A stretch of 64,000 bases of DNA from Spinellus fusiger (taxonomy: Eukaryota; Mucoromycota; Mucoromycetes; Mucorales; Phycomycetaceae). The translations under genes and the position numbers were made by a program. Shown piece by piece: positions 1 through 9,788 of the stretch; position 1 is the first letter of the stretch, and each line of letters starts with the position of its first letter. The DNA is taken from NCBI GenBank assembly GCA_025094145.1, contig JALLLS010000060.1:1-64000 (forward strand), given 5' to 3'. Under the pieces are notes generated by a model. It saw nothing but the letters and a program-made list of their open reading frames with translations. It had not been told where the DNA came from and made no database searches.

Positions 1-824
1 TGTCGACATTAAAGTCAGCCTGGTTCTTTGGCATGATGCTAAAGGCAGCCTCAGTGACAAGACCTGCCAAGAGATCCTCGTGGCCATACTGCTTGGAGGC
101 AATGGCAGCCTTAGTGATCTTGAGAAGGCTTTCTTTGTTGGCAAGGGATTCCACCTTGTCCACAGCAAGTTCTAACGCATGTCAGTCTACAGAGATTTCT
201 CTCTCTCTCTCTCTCCTCTATATAAATGAACTACCGCCCACACATACCTTCGATGATGCTCAGGGCATAGTCTCGGGCCAATTCAAAGCCCTGGACAATC
301 TCAGAAGGATGAAGACCAAGTCTCAACAGATATTCTGCCTTTTGCAACAGAGCACCTGCCAATACAATCACAAGGTTGGTATTGTCACCCATCTCAGACT
401 CTTGTTGCTGGGAAGCCATAACGAGTAATTTGGCAGCAGGATGAACAACATCCAGTTCACGGATAATGGTAGCAGCGTCATTGGTGACAAATAACTTCTC
501 CATGTGATTGATGATCATCTTGTTACGACCTAAGTAACCCGAGTGAGTTGACTGGAACAAAAAAGTATATCTCTTTTTCTTCTTCTTTTTTTTCTTCTCT
601 TTACCATTAGGTCCCATGGAGGTACGCACCACTTCAGACAACTCATGTGTTGCCTCAATATTACGCATGACTGCCTCATCCACGCCTTGTTGGAACTAAT
701 CAGCCCCATCATAAGTCAACACTTTTTATGAAGGAAACACACGTCCAATAACACCTCCCTACTCTACCTTGTATCCCTCCTTGAAGAGTTGAGGGAGAGT
801 GCTTTTGGGTACACGCAAAGCCAT
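1..824 (-). CDS. CCT8: CCT8: T-complex chaperonin (TRiC/CCT) subunit theta, 5' part only
   Basis: Group II chaperonin subunit; the cytosolic CCT ring folds actin and tubulin in an ATP-dependent cycle. Exons read on the minus strand are 824-768, 695-605, 529-248 and 171 to the window edge, giving about 200 N-terminal residues of a family usually near 545. The start ATG at 824 opens MALRVPKSTLPQLFKEGYK. Family hallmarks follow: the nucleotide-binding GPNG, then NKMIINHMEKLFVTNDAATI, then HPAAKLLVMASQQQ. This subunit signature points to theta rather than the other seven CCT subunits. Intron 2 (604-530) has no stop in frame, so an unspliced reading inserts a false lysine run. The C-terminal half lies beyond the window. 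Confidence 0.93.
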
Positions 825-1198
825 AGCAAATTGACACGCGTTTGAAGTTTTTATGAGTGAGTTGGGTGTGGAGTGTACACAACAGTCCGTCGGCTTGTCC
901 TTTTATTTATCCCCTCTTGTCAAAAAAGGTGATGTTATTCAATCTCCGGATATACGTCATCACTGGTCTTTTTTATTTTTTTATTTTTATCTATACTTTA
1001 TATTCTATTTCTAGTGTTTTTATCAAGTAAAAAGACAGTAGCAGAAAACAATACACATAAGAATCACCAATAAGAAGATGATATGAAAAAGAGAACTCTT
1101 ATTTTATATCTATCTAAATATCTATCTAAATATCTATCTAAATATCTATCTAGATATCTATCTAAATATCTAAATATCTAATGGGACTGTTGAATCAC
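825..1198. other. Intergenic between CCT8 start and myosin I stop, with 12-mer tandem repeat
   Basis: This holds the CCT8 promoter side and the myosin I 3' flank. A tandem repeat with unit roughly ATATCTATCTAA runs from about 1107 to 1180 and abuts the myosin stop codon. I see no additional gene. Confidence 0.6.
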
Positions 1199-4100
1199 TT
1201 AGTGCCATTCTTCATCTTCGTCTTCATGCACAGGGGCTTGTTGTCGTTTGGCACGGATCTAAACAAAACAAAGAGAAAGAGAGAAAGAGAAAGAAAGAGA
1301 ATTCACTTGTTAATGACATACACCTACAATACATTCTGTTGGCTATTTCATAATAGACTACAAAATAGATATATCTATATCTATAAATATCTATTTAAAT
1401 AAAAAATAAAAAATAAAAAAGAATCTCTTACTGCGTCTGCCAAAGAGGCGGCTGGATTAGGAGAGGTTGGAGCACTAGGGCGTGGTGGTGCACGTGGTGC
1501 TGCAGTGACTCCGCCAGGTCGAGAAGGCACCATGGGTTTATTCATCGTATTGGGTTTTGCGGGAATCACGGGTTTGGCAGGTCCTTTTCTTGCAGCAGGC
1601 ACAGGGGGAGTCACTGTAGCACGTGGTGTGGATGTGGGTGTGGGTGTGGGTGTGTGTGTGAGTGAGCTGCCTTGGTGGGCTGCCTTTCTTGCTTCTAATT
1701 CTGCCTTCCAAGGAGGAAGAGGGCTGTGGGCTGTGGAGGTGGAGGTGACTGCGGGTATGTGGGGTGTGGGAACAGACAGAGGTAGATGTGCGGGTGTGGG
1801 GGCGGGGGCTGAGTAAGTGGAAATTGAGGCGGTGGAAGGAGGGGGTGGTGGGCCTGGAGGAGAGCGACGGGCAGGAGGAGGAGGAACTGCAGCCACAGCA
1901 GGAGGAAGAGTGTACGCCTCCAAGTAGTTACTAGGCACCCAACCTTCTTTTCCATCTTTTCTTGCCAACCACCAGCCTAGAAGGAAGAAAGAAAGAAAAA
2001 AGGATCAGTCTCCTATACACTCTACACACACTTGTTTGATGTGGTGCACACCGCTAAGGATTACCATTTTCATCTTTCTCCACAATCTCTAATACATCCT
2101 CTTTTTCAAAGGCAATTTCGCCTTCTTCTTGAGAGGCAAAGGGATAGATGGCCTTGAATCGAGGCAGAGCAGGAGTGGCAGGGGCAGAAGAAGGAGGAGG
2201 AGGTGGTGGTGGTGGCGTAGGAATAGACGCATGAGGTGATGGTGGTGCCCGTGCACGAGTAGCAGAAAACACGGGCTGGACAGCAGCAGAAGGAGCAGGC
2301 TTAAAGGAGGGAGCTGATCTGGGTGGGTTGGATCCCATGGGCTTCTTTTTTGCAGCAGATCGAGAGGGTGTTGCTGTGGCCCTGGCTTTTACAGCACAAG
2401 GTGGGAAGGAATCTAATGCAAGACACCAGGCATTTTAAATGAGAAAGGACAGGAAATAGAGCAAATACACTAGCCTAGGGACACATTACCACTGTTGGCA
2501 GGTTCTCCCGAGGGAACACTCACAACATGACTCTTGTACACATCATCTTGCTTGATCTTCTCGTCTTTTACAAACTTCATTGTTACTGTCTTGTTTCCCT
2601 TTTTTGCATATTGAATCTGAGGCACAACATTCACTTTGATTCTTCCATTGGTCTGTTTTGACAGGTGAGCCATAAGCTCTGTCTTGAGTGGACAGGAGAG
2701 AACAGCATCTCCCTCTGGTGAATTATCAATGTGAAGCACAATCCAGTCATCTCTCAGAGTAGAAGTGCTGATACTGTTAATGACATTCAATGAAATGCTC
2801 TTATCGAGTGACCATTGCACTAGCTTCCCATTCTTGGTGGCCAAGACAAGATGCAATTGCTGGGCTGTCTGTGATATGTAGATACAGGGATCAGTCTCTC
2901 TCAATCTCTCTTTCTATTGTTTGCTAGTATACTCTACTTACCAGGATCAAGGTGCGTGGACTGGGCACACTCGAACGCATAGCTCTTGGTACTAATGTAT
3001 TGCCACGCGCACTAAAAATGACCTGCTCATTGCCTATGATGCTTGGAAGATAAGAGGGTAGGTTCTCTACCAAGAAAGAAAGAGAAAGAAAAAAAGAAAA
3101 GAAAAAAGGCATACCTTTCAAAGGAATAGCCTCCCGCACCATGGAAGCAACATCAGGTCCACTTTTAATATCAAGGTAGTCTCCTGTGAATCTTCGCATG
3201 CTCAATAATGAGAAGCGTCGACGTTCCTTGCGCCCTCCCAACAACTGGTGGCCATGATCACGCATCTGCAAATAGCCAATGTTGTACTTGTTCTGTCTCC
3301 AGAAGATCTGGATTTTGCGTGCACACTCATGTTTGTAACGCACGTAGGATCGCCATGCACGCTGGATTCGAGTGGCCATGGTATGCCAGTACCTGTCACG
3401 AAGACTCTCCAAGGCAAAAATAGTCTCAGGGTGTCGGATAAAGGCCTTGGAGGTACCCATTTGCCACTCGTCAGCAGGAATATTGTTGTGCTGAAGAATC
3501 TGAAGGCATCCGCTGGCCTGGTCTCCCTGCCAAATGTAATTACCAGCATACCCTGTCTGTGGGCTCAAAAGATAGAATCTCTCTACGAACTTATCAAATG
3601 TCTAATGAACAGAAGAAGTTGGGTTGAGTTGTCTTATGGTTATTACTGCTTTACTTACTGTTCTATAAGCAAATCCTGCTCTACGAACACGGATATTCTC
3701 GCACAATCCAAGGTACTGGACTTGATGTAGGACACGCTTCTGATCATACTCAGTGGCACTACGACTATCATTGGGCTTGATGGTACGAATATAGCTGGGA
3801 TGGCATTGCATTAATTTAGAGACCAGGGCATTGCAGGATGCCTTGATCTTATCACCTGCAGTGGGTGGTCTCTTTTTCGAATTGGGATCAATACGCTCAG
3901 GGAACAGAGTATGGGAGATAAATGGATTGGTAGAAGAAGCAGTAAGATCCAATAGGTCCTTCAGCAAAGAATCCTTATTCTTGTCAGTCATGCCCTCCAC
4001 AGTGTAGAGCACATCTCCAGCATAATGGCGTACTAAGAATTTAGAGCCACGGGTTTCGAAATGAGGGTTCTGGGAGAGGAATCCAAGACGCTGAACAAAG

Positions 4101-6295
4101 GAGCTGTCGGCTGCACCAGAATCAGCATGGGCAGTGGCACAGGCATCATTCAGGGCAGCCAGGACACCTGGAGGACGCTTCTCTTCAATTAAATCACACA
4201 CAATCTTATTATTGAAGAATTTAATGGGTGTCCATTGGATCTGTTCTCGGACGTATTCTTCTTGTTCTGCCTTGAGGGTGAGTTCAATAAAGATCTGCTG
4301 TAGTTTCTCATTGACGTAGTTGATGCACAGCTGTTCAAAGTTATTGTCTTGGAAGATCTCGAATCCATAAATATCCAATACACCAATCACATACTGGGAA
4401 GCTGCTCTTGCTTCTAAGGATTTATTGACACGAGTAACAATCCATTCAAAAAGACGTTCGTAGATGGCCTTGGAGAGAGCATTTCGTACAGAATTGGCTT
4501 GAGTAAGGTTCAAGGGAACTTCATAAACACTTCCTAAATGCATTTTAGAGAGAGAGAGAGATAGTGTGTGTGTGTTAATGTTCTGTTGGCTGGAGAATCA
4601 AACAGAAGTTCCTTACTTCTTCTTCCACCTCTCTGTGTTTCCACAATGCGTAATGTTAATGCCTTGGAGAGGGCATCACTGTCCACTTGCATAAGATAGC
4701 CAATAAAAGCAGCAACTATACAGGGGTGTGAGTGCACAATTATTCCAGGCTGTCTTATGCTATTATTACCATCTGCATCAGAAATCACAGCATTGCCACT
4801 GTCATCTTCAGTAAAGACAATATTGCCCAGCCATAGAATAATAGCTAGCATTTTGAATATCTCGTCCTGTTCTGATTTCTCCAGTCCAATGACACCCATT
4901 GCTTTCTAGGAAAACAGTAAGTAGAATGAGAAACAGAATTCCTATGCATTTCTCGTTTGGTTTCTTTGGAGACTTACGACAGTATCATTAAAGTCATTCA
5001 CATCATTAATATCCTCCACATCCAAACACCCACTGCGACTGGTATACAGGTAACTTTCTGGTCCTTGAATACCAAACAATTCTAATGCCAATCTATAAGT
5101 GAGTTTGTTCTTCTGTGTTGTGCTGTGTTGTGCTGCATGGCCCTACAGTCTTCTTATTTACCTTGGTACTCGGGAGGTGCTGCCTTTGTGAGTTGATAAA
5201 ACACGTGGAAGTTTCTTTCATTTTCAATTTGACCCACTACACGGTTCTACATGTTCCAAGCATATCAACTTTACACTCTTCCTTGTAGACAGTGGATTAC
5301 CTTTTCAAGCAAGTAATTGGTAATCACAGCTCCCACAGGTTCACCTTGACTGTTGAATTGAATTTCCAGGTATTTGCCCTAATTGTTATAAAAATAGATA
5401 TGGATATGGATATGGATATGGATTTGTTATATGAACACACTGTAGAATACTACAACTTACATGACGACTTGAGTTGTTGTTGCGCAGTGTCTTTGCACAC
5501 CCAAAACTCTCCAGCAGTGGATTGGTAGCCAATACCATGTCTTTGATCTCTTGAATAGAAGAACTTTGACCTCCCGACACAGCTGCAATGTACTGCATGA
5601 TACGCTTGGCTGCCTCTGTCTTTCCTGCACCCGACTCACCACTAGCAGATAATAATAAAAGAAATGCAGCTGTCAATACCCTTGTTTCTCTCTTCCTTGT
5701 ACCTAATGATAATACACTGGTTTTCCTTGTAGCTGTTCATGTGGTGATAAGAGGCTTCTGCAATAGCAAACACATGAGGAGGCATCTAGGAGCAACAGGT
5801 CAGTAGGTTGGAGGCAAGGACCCGTGTGTACCTCGAGAAGATTCTTGCCACGGTAACCATTAAGCACTGTCTCCGAGTAAATGCCGAGATCCTTAAAGGG
5901 GTTCACACTAATAAGTACATGGCCAATATAGGTCTGTAAGAATACAGAGCCAATGGACACACTTTAGTCAGTAAAATGTATTGATGGGCCTTTTCTTTTT
6001 CTTTTTCAATTGAACTTGCATAGATTTCTCCGTTTTGCCAACGCTTCATCAAGTTCTCGTTGATGTCTTCGTTGGTAATCTTGGACAAAAGGGTCATATC
6101 AGACACACCAACTTGTTTTTTTTTGACACCGTCTTTCCAGTCTGCTTTGGCGGGACGGTTGGCTTTGATAGCCTTTTTTTCACCCTTTTTAGGGGCAGGT
6201 TTCTATGTGGTTTGTGCTGTGAGTGAGTTGAACTAGAGCAGATAGACAGAGAATAGAGAGAGAATAGAGAGGCTGCACATTATTACTTTGGCCAT
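1199..6295 (-). CDS. MYO5: Class I myosin, long-tailed fungal type (Myo3/Myo5/MyoA-like)
   Basis: Actin motor for cortical actin patches, endocytosis and hyphal polarity. Seventeen exons: 6295-6287, 6202-6020, 5933-5832, 5785-5703, 5641-5461, 5378-5301, 5246-5162, 5081-4978, 4905-4770, 4715-4617, 4533-3659, 3601-3115, 3066-2942, 2895-2490, 2412-2065, 1976-1432, 1258-1199. They sum to 3906 nt, 1301 aa. The motor has P-loop GESGAGKT (about 127-134), switch I NNNSSRH (180-186) and switch II DIYGFE (407-412). TEDS-site Ser355 sits in [11 protein letters not shown], the usual PAK/Ste20 target. Two IQ motifs (about 721-770), a TH1 membrane-binding domain, a proline-rich stretch, an SH3 domain (about 1069-1122), a second proline-rich stretch and the acidic end DEDEEWH (Arp2/3-binding type) follow. 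Exon 1 encodes only three residues. Intron 2 uses a GC donor. The symbol is the yeast name; fungi of this group may carry one or more paralogues. Confidence 0.95.
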
Positions 6296-7009
6296 GATGA
6301 ATAGGTCTTTGTGGTGATGAAGAGTAGAAGAAGAAAGAAAGAAAGAAAGAAAGAAGAAAGAAGAAGAAAGAGTGTGGGTGTGTATCGTGAAAGACAAGGA
6401 CGCATTCTATAGGCAGAAAGAACAGGATTGGCGGAGACAGAATGATCTCCTTTAGGCAGTAAAAGGGCTTTTCTTTCTTTCTTTCTTTCTCTCTTGTTTT
6501 AAGAACCCGACAGGTCTCTCTCTTTTCAAAGGATAAGAAAGAATGGCAGAGTGTGTCATTGGCTGGTGTTTCTATGTGTAGCTAAATGCACTCATTCCTA
6601 TTGGCTTATTCTTAACAAGGGGGGCTTATGCTCACCCATGTTGTGTAGAATCCTCAGGTTCAAGTCCAAAGACACCAGAGACAAGACACATTCGACTGCT
6701 TTCTGAGGAACAAGTCACTGTGGACAAGCACAGACATTCTTTCTTTCTCCCTTGTGACTTTCCTTCTCCCTCCACAGACAACAGCCATGAACAGAGTCAT
6801 CTACTGCAATATCTGAGTTCTATAGAGTCACATGATTCTCAATTCTTTCGTTTTTATTTTGCATCTCTTTTTTTTTTTTTTTTTTTTGTTTTATTTTTGT
6901 TCTCTTTTCAGCCATCATAATAATACAAAATCAAGACTTTTGACAGGTCTATCTATTGACACCTCTTTTTATTGACACCACATCCTCACCACCCTTACAT
7001 ATACTGAAA
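6296..7009. promoter_or_regulatory. Divergent intergenic region between myosin I and H2A.Z
   Basis: A 714-bp head-to-head spacer presumably carries both promoters. It holds GAAA/CTTT microsatellites (about 6328-6360 and 6473-6492) and a T-rich run near 6868-6890. No specific factor site can be assigned from sequence alone. Confidence 0.5.
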
Positions 7010-7603
7010 ATGGTACGCATATACTTCCATACTCTCCATGAGGGAAGAGTCGTAGCACACCGATGGCCTATAGATAGTATAGAGAGAGACACCTCATGTT
7101 CTTTCTTTCTTTCTTTTTGGACTTTAGGCAGATAGAGCACCTGAATCCACCCCCAGCAAATCCGACATTAAAGAAAAGAACCATGCTCTTTCTCAATCAG
7201 CACGATCTGGTCTTCAGGTACACTCCAACAGCAGCAACAGCAAGAAAGAAAGAAGAGAGTGGAAGAATGCACTGTGTCTTATATGTTCTCTGAACAGTTT
7301 CCTGTAGGTCGTATTCATCGTTACTTGAAGGAAAAGAGTCGAAACCATGCACGTGTAGGATCAAAGGCAGCAGTGTACACAGCAGCAATTTTGGAATACC
7401 TAACAGCTGAAGTATTGGAATTAGCAGGCAATGCAACAAAGGATTTGAAGGTGAAGCGTATTACACCCAGACATTTGCAGTTGGCTATCCGAGGTGATGA
7501 AGAGTTGGACGCGCTTATCAAGGCCACCATTGCGGGTGGTGGTGTTCTTCCTCACATTCACAAATCATTGATTGGGAATACCAAGACAGGGAAGAAGATT
7601 TAA
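7010..7603 (+). CDS. HTZ1: Histone variant H2A.Z
   Basis: H2A variant placed at +1 nucleosomes by SWR1. Exons 7010-7012, 7128-7217 and 7298-7603 total 399 nt, 132 aa. The first exon is just the ATG, directly followed by a GTACGC donor. The second supplies an N-tail starting [13 protein letters not shown], and the third the histone fold. H2A.Z rather than canonical H2A is shown by [36 protein letters not shown] and the variant-specific [14 protein letters not shown] near the C-terminus. Length matches the family (about 128-140 aa). The gene is divergent from myosin I and convergent with Elongin A. The ATG at 7259 is not the start: it lies in intron 2, and starting there would lose the conserved LQFPVGR junction. 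Confidence 0.94.
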
Positions 7604-7910
7604 GCCACAGTTGGTTAGTGTGTTGATGAAATAATAAGCAGGAAAGAATGAAATAATGAGAAGAGAGAAGAGCAAGTATTTTACATGTGTGCCTATAGAA
7701 GAGAGAGAATGTGTGTGTGTATGTGTGTGTGTGTATGTGTGTATGTGTGGAAGAAGAAGAGTATATTAAAAGGGAGGACATCTATGCTGGAATGGAATGA
7801 AATAAGATGGGATGGGATGGGATGGAATGGAATTCATCGTATATCTATACATACTGTCGCTATTCAATCCACAACAACAAAAAACACAGTACATGTAGAT
7901 ATCTCTCTCT
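7604..7910. other. Convergent 3' spacer, H2A.Z / Elongin A
   Basis: A 307-bp tail-to-tail spacer with a GT-rich microsatellite (about 7709-7749) and a GGGAT/GGAAT pentamer run (about 7808-7832). No gene seen. Confidence 0.5.
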
Positions 7911-9086
7911 TTAATGAAATGAACGATGCACTGTAGCAGCCAATCTCTTGGAAGGAGAAGACACTCCAGTGGAAGGGGGTGAATGCTAAGAGAAGAGTGA
8001 ATCAACAGACACTAGGGTGTATCTCCTAAAGACACTTACATTAGCTACCAACTTTCTTTTCTCTAGTCTACAGGGATCCATCAAAGTGCTTAGGACGGAA
8101 GAGCCAGAAACGCCTTCTTTAGTGGCACCAAGAGAAGACGGACGTGCACCCTGCTGGGAGGGCAAAGGACGCCTGACTGGAGAATGGAAGATGGCATTGC
8201 TACAGAAGATCAGTTGGACAGCACACATTTCTCACTTACGCCTTGTTGGCTGCTCTTCTTGTCGCTTGAAACAGCTTGCTCTCCCCTGTTCTTCCTGTAA
8301 TATAGAAACATACATTCTTATCAGTGCAATGTGGTTGCAGAAACACACTCACTGGATTCCTCATAAGTCTTTCCATACACTGGTGCCACACTCTTAATCA
8401 CTTTAATAGAGCGAGCTGCCTTCTCACTCTGTAGCTTCATGTAATGATCTTTGATCTTTTGGCTTACAAGTTGCTTCTTCCTCTCTGTATCCTCGTATCG
8501 CTTCTATAACAGCCAGTCTGCATTAGCACACAGCCCCTCGGTCCTGTTGGGAGTAGTCACATATTTACAAGATAAAGGGATCGCCATGTCCGTGCGTCTT
8601 GGTAATCTCCTTGTCTGTAGCCATCTCTAATATCAGTGTAAATCATACAGTGTGATAACCAGAGCTCTATCCTTTTTCACTCAGTTAATCCCATTCTACT
8701 TTAGCCCAGAGTCAACATTACCATCTGATTCTGGTACCAAGTGCTTTGAGAAAGGAGAGACAGTGAAGAGAACGCAGTGTTAATAAGAACGTCCTGTCTT
8801 ATACCACGGATACTACACTAGAACTACCTACAGGATTGGACTTTTCGAGGCGATAGAGCTGTTGGGCAGTTGCCCTCTTTAGAGCGTCTCGTAATAGATA
8901 ATAAGGAACGTCTCCCACATCATCCAAGCCTTGATAAAGAAGTGTAGAGTGGTGAATAACAAACCAAACCCAAACCCAACCCAACTCAACCCAACCCAAC
9001 CCAACCCAACCAAAAATAATACCATCTATGTGTTTGGTGATAAACTCTTGTGAGAGAACAACAAGGGACTTGACTTGATGTGACAT
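7911..9086 (-). CDS. Elongin A (Pol II elongation factor SIII subunit A / Ela1-like)
   Basis: Elongin A stimulates RNA polymerase II elongation and, with Elongin C and Cul3/Cul5, forms a ubiquitin ligase for stalled polymerase. Eight exons: 9086-9023, 8929-8832, 8744-8723, 8666-8569, 8503-8353, 8294-8240, 8199-8040, 7985-7911 (723 nt, 240 aa). Family signature in order: SLVVLSQEFITKHID, the BC-box-like DVPYYLLRDALKRATAQQLY, RLEKSNP, HLVPESDELW, then RTWRSLYLKRYED, followed by a basic helix and an S/P-rich tail. Exon 3 is only 22 nt. The start at 9086 is preferred over an overlapping ATG at 9094, whose frame does not give the family sequence. Intron 1 contains a G-rich pentamer array on the transcribed-sense strand. 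Confidence 0.85.
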
Positions 9087-9143
9087 GGCTGCATGAGCTC
9101 GTTAAGAATCCCTAATGGCTTTACAACTTCCTTAATGAAGAAC

Positions 9144-9788
9144 ATGAGAGGATGGGCGCAAACATTTTTGTCCTACTCTCAAACAACGTCACGAATTGAG
9201 TGTGATAAGACAGCGTTTGGTACTAGAAAGTGTAATTGAAGATGAAATAGGCTCATGTCGTATTCACAGTTGCTGCTTTGATTTGGTCTTATTGTTCTTG
9301 GCAAGAAAACACATACATTCTTGTGCCCATGTCAAGAGGAAGCACTGCAATATAAATCTATATAAATCTATATATATAAAGAAAAAAGAAAAAAGAAAAA
9401 GGGAGGGGATTCTTCTTATAACTACCTCTCTATAGGTCAGTCTAAATGAGATTCACACTACATTTCATATCACTGCCATAGACCAACAACAGAGTGGGTG
9501 TGTCATCTCAATAAGCACTTTCTTCACTCTAACACTCTCTTGTACTTGAAGAAAGAGTTAGGCACTGTACTGAGATCTATAGATGTCTGGTGTGGTTCAA
9601 ATCTCAGTGCTATTGTTCATCCGTTAGACTTTACATTTCCATCATCGTCCCTTTATGAATCTCCTAGACACCGCCTTCAAAACACTAGCGATGTCTATTA
9701 TCATAGGGGGGAATTTCCTGCTTATTCAAGAATTGAACACTTAGTCCAAGGAATTCATAGAGTATTATCTAAAAAGGCAAAAGACTGA
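9144..9788 (+). CDS. Probable small spliced gene of unknown function
   Basis: I do not recognise this. The best-supported part is a terminal exon beginning near 9482 (after a CCATAG acceptor) and open to the TGA ending at 9788. Its non-repetitive protein includes KKELGTVLRSIDVWCGSNLS and ends RVLSKKAKD. Upstream, ATGs at 9135 and 9144 open a short frame reading RGWAQTFLSYSQTTSRIE, and another open frame runs through 9150-9350. Several candidate GT/AG sites exist (for example GTACTAG near 9219 and TTCACAG ending at 9269). I could not connect the pieces into one model. The gene is divergent from Elongin A with a spacer of only about 60 bp. The start and internal exons are uncertain. Confidence 0.4.

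Noticed and set aside
33..428. Plus-strand 131-codon frame over CCT8
   Set aside because: Antisense to conserved CCT8 exons; no splice or promoter logic and low-complexity content.
3248..3730. Plus-strand 160-codon frame inside myosin I
   Set aside because: Exactly antisense to the motor/IQ exons of a complete myosin model.
6650..6680. Possible tRNA B box (GGTTCAAGTCC)
   Set aside because: No A box at the right distance and no cloverleaf could be drawn.
7259..7297. ATG at 7259 as the H2A.Z start
   Set aside because: It lies in intron 2; using it drops the conserved GLQFPVGR junction and the N-terminal tail.
9590..9612. Possible tRNA B box (GGTTCAAATC)
   Set aside because: Falls inside the open terminal exon of the 9-kb gene; no paired acceptor stem.
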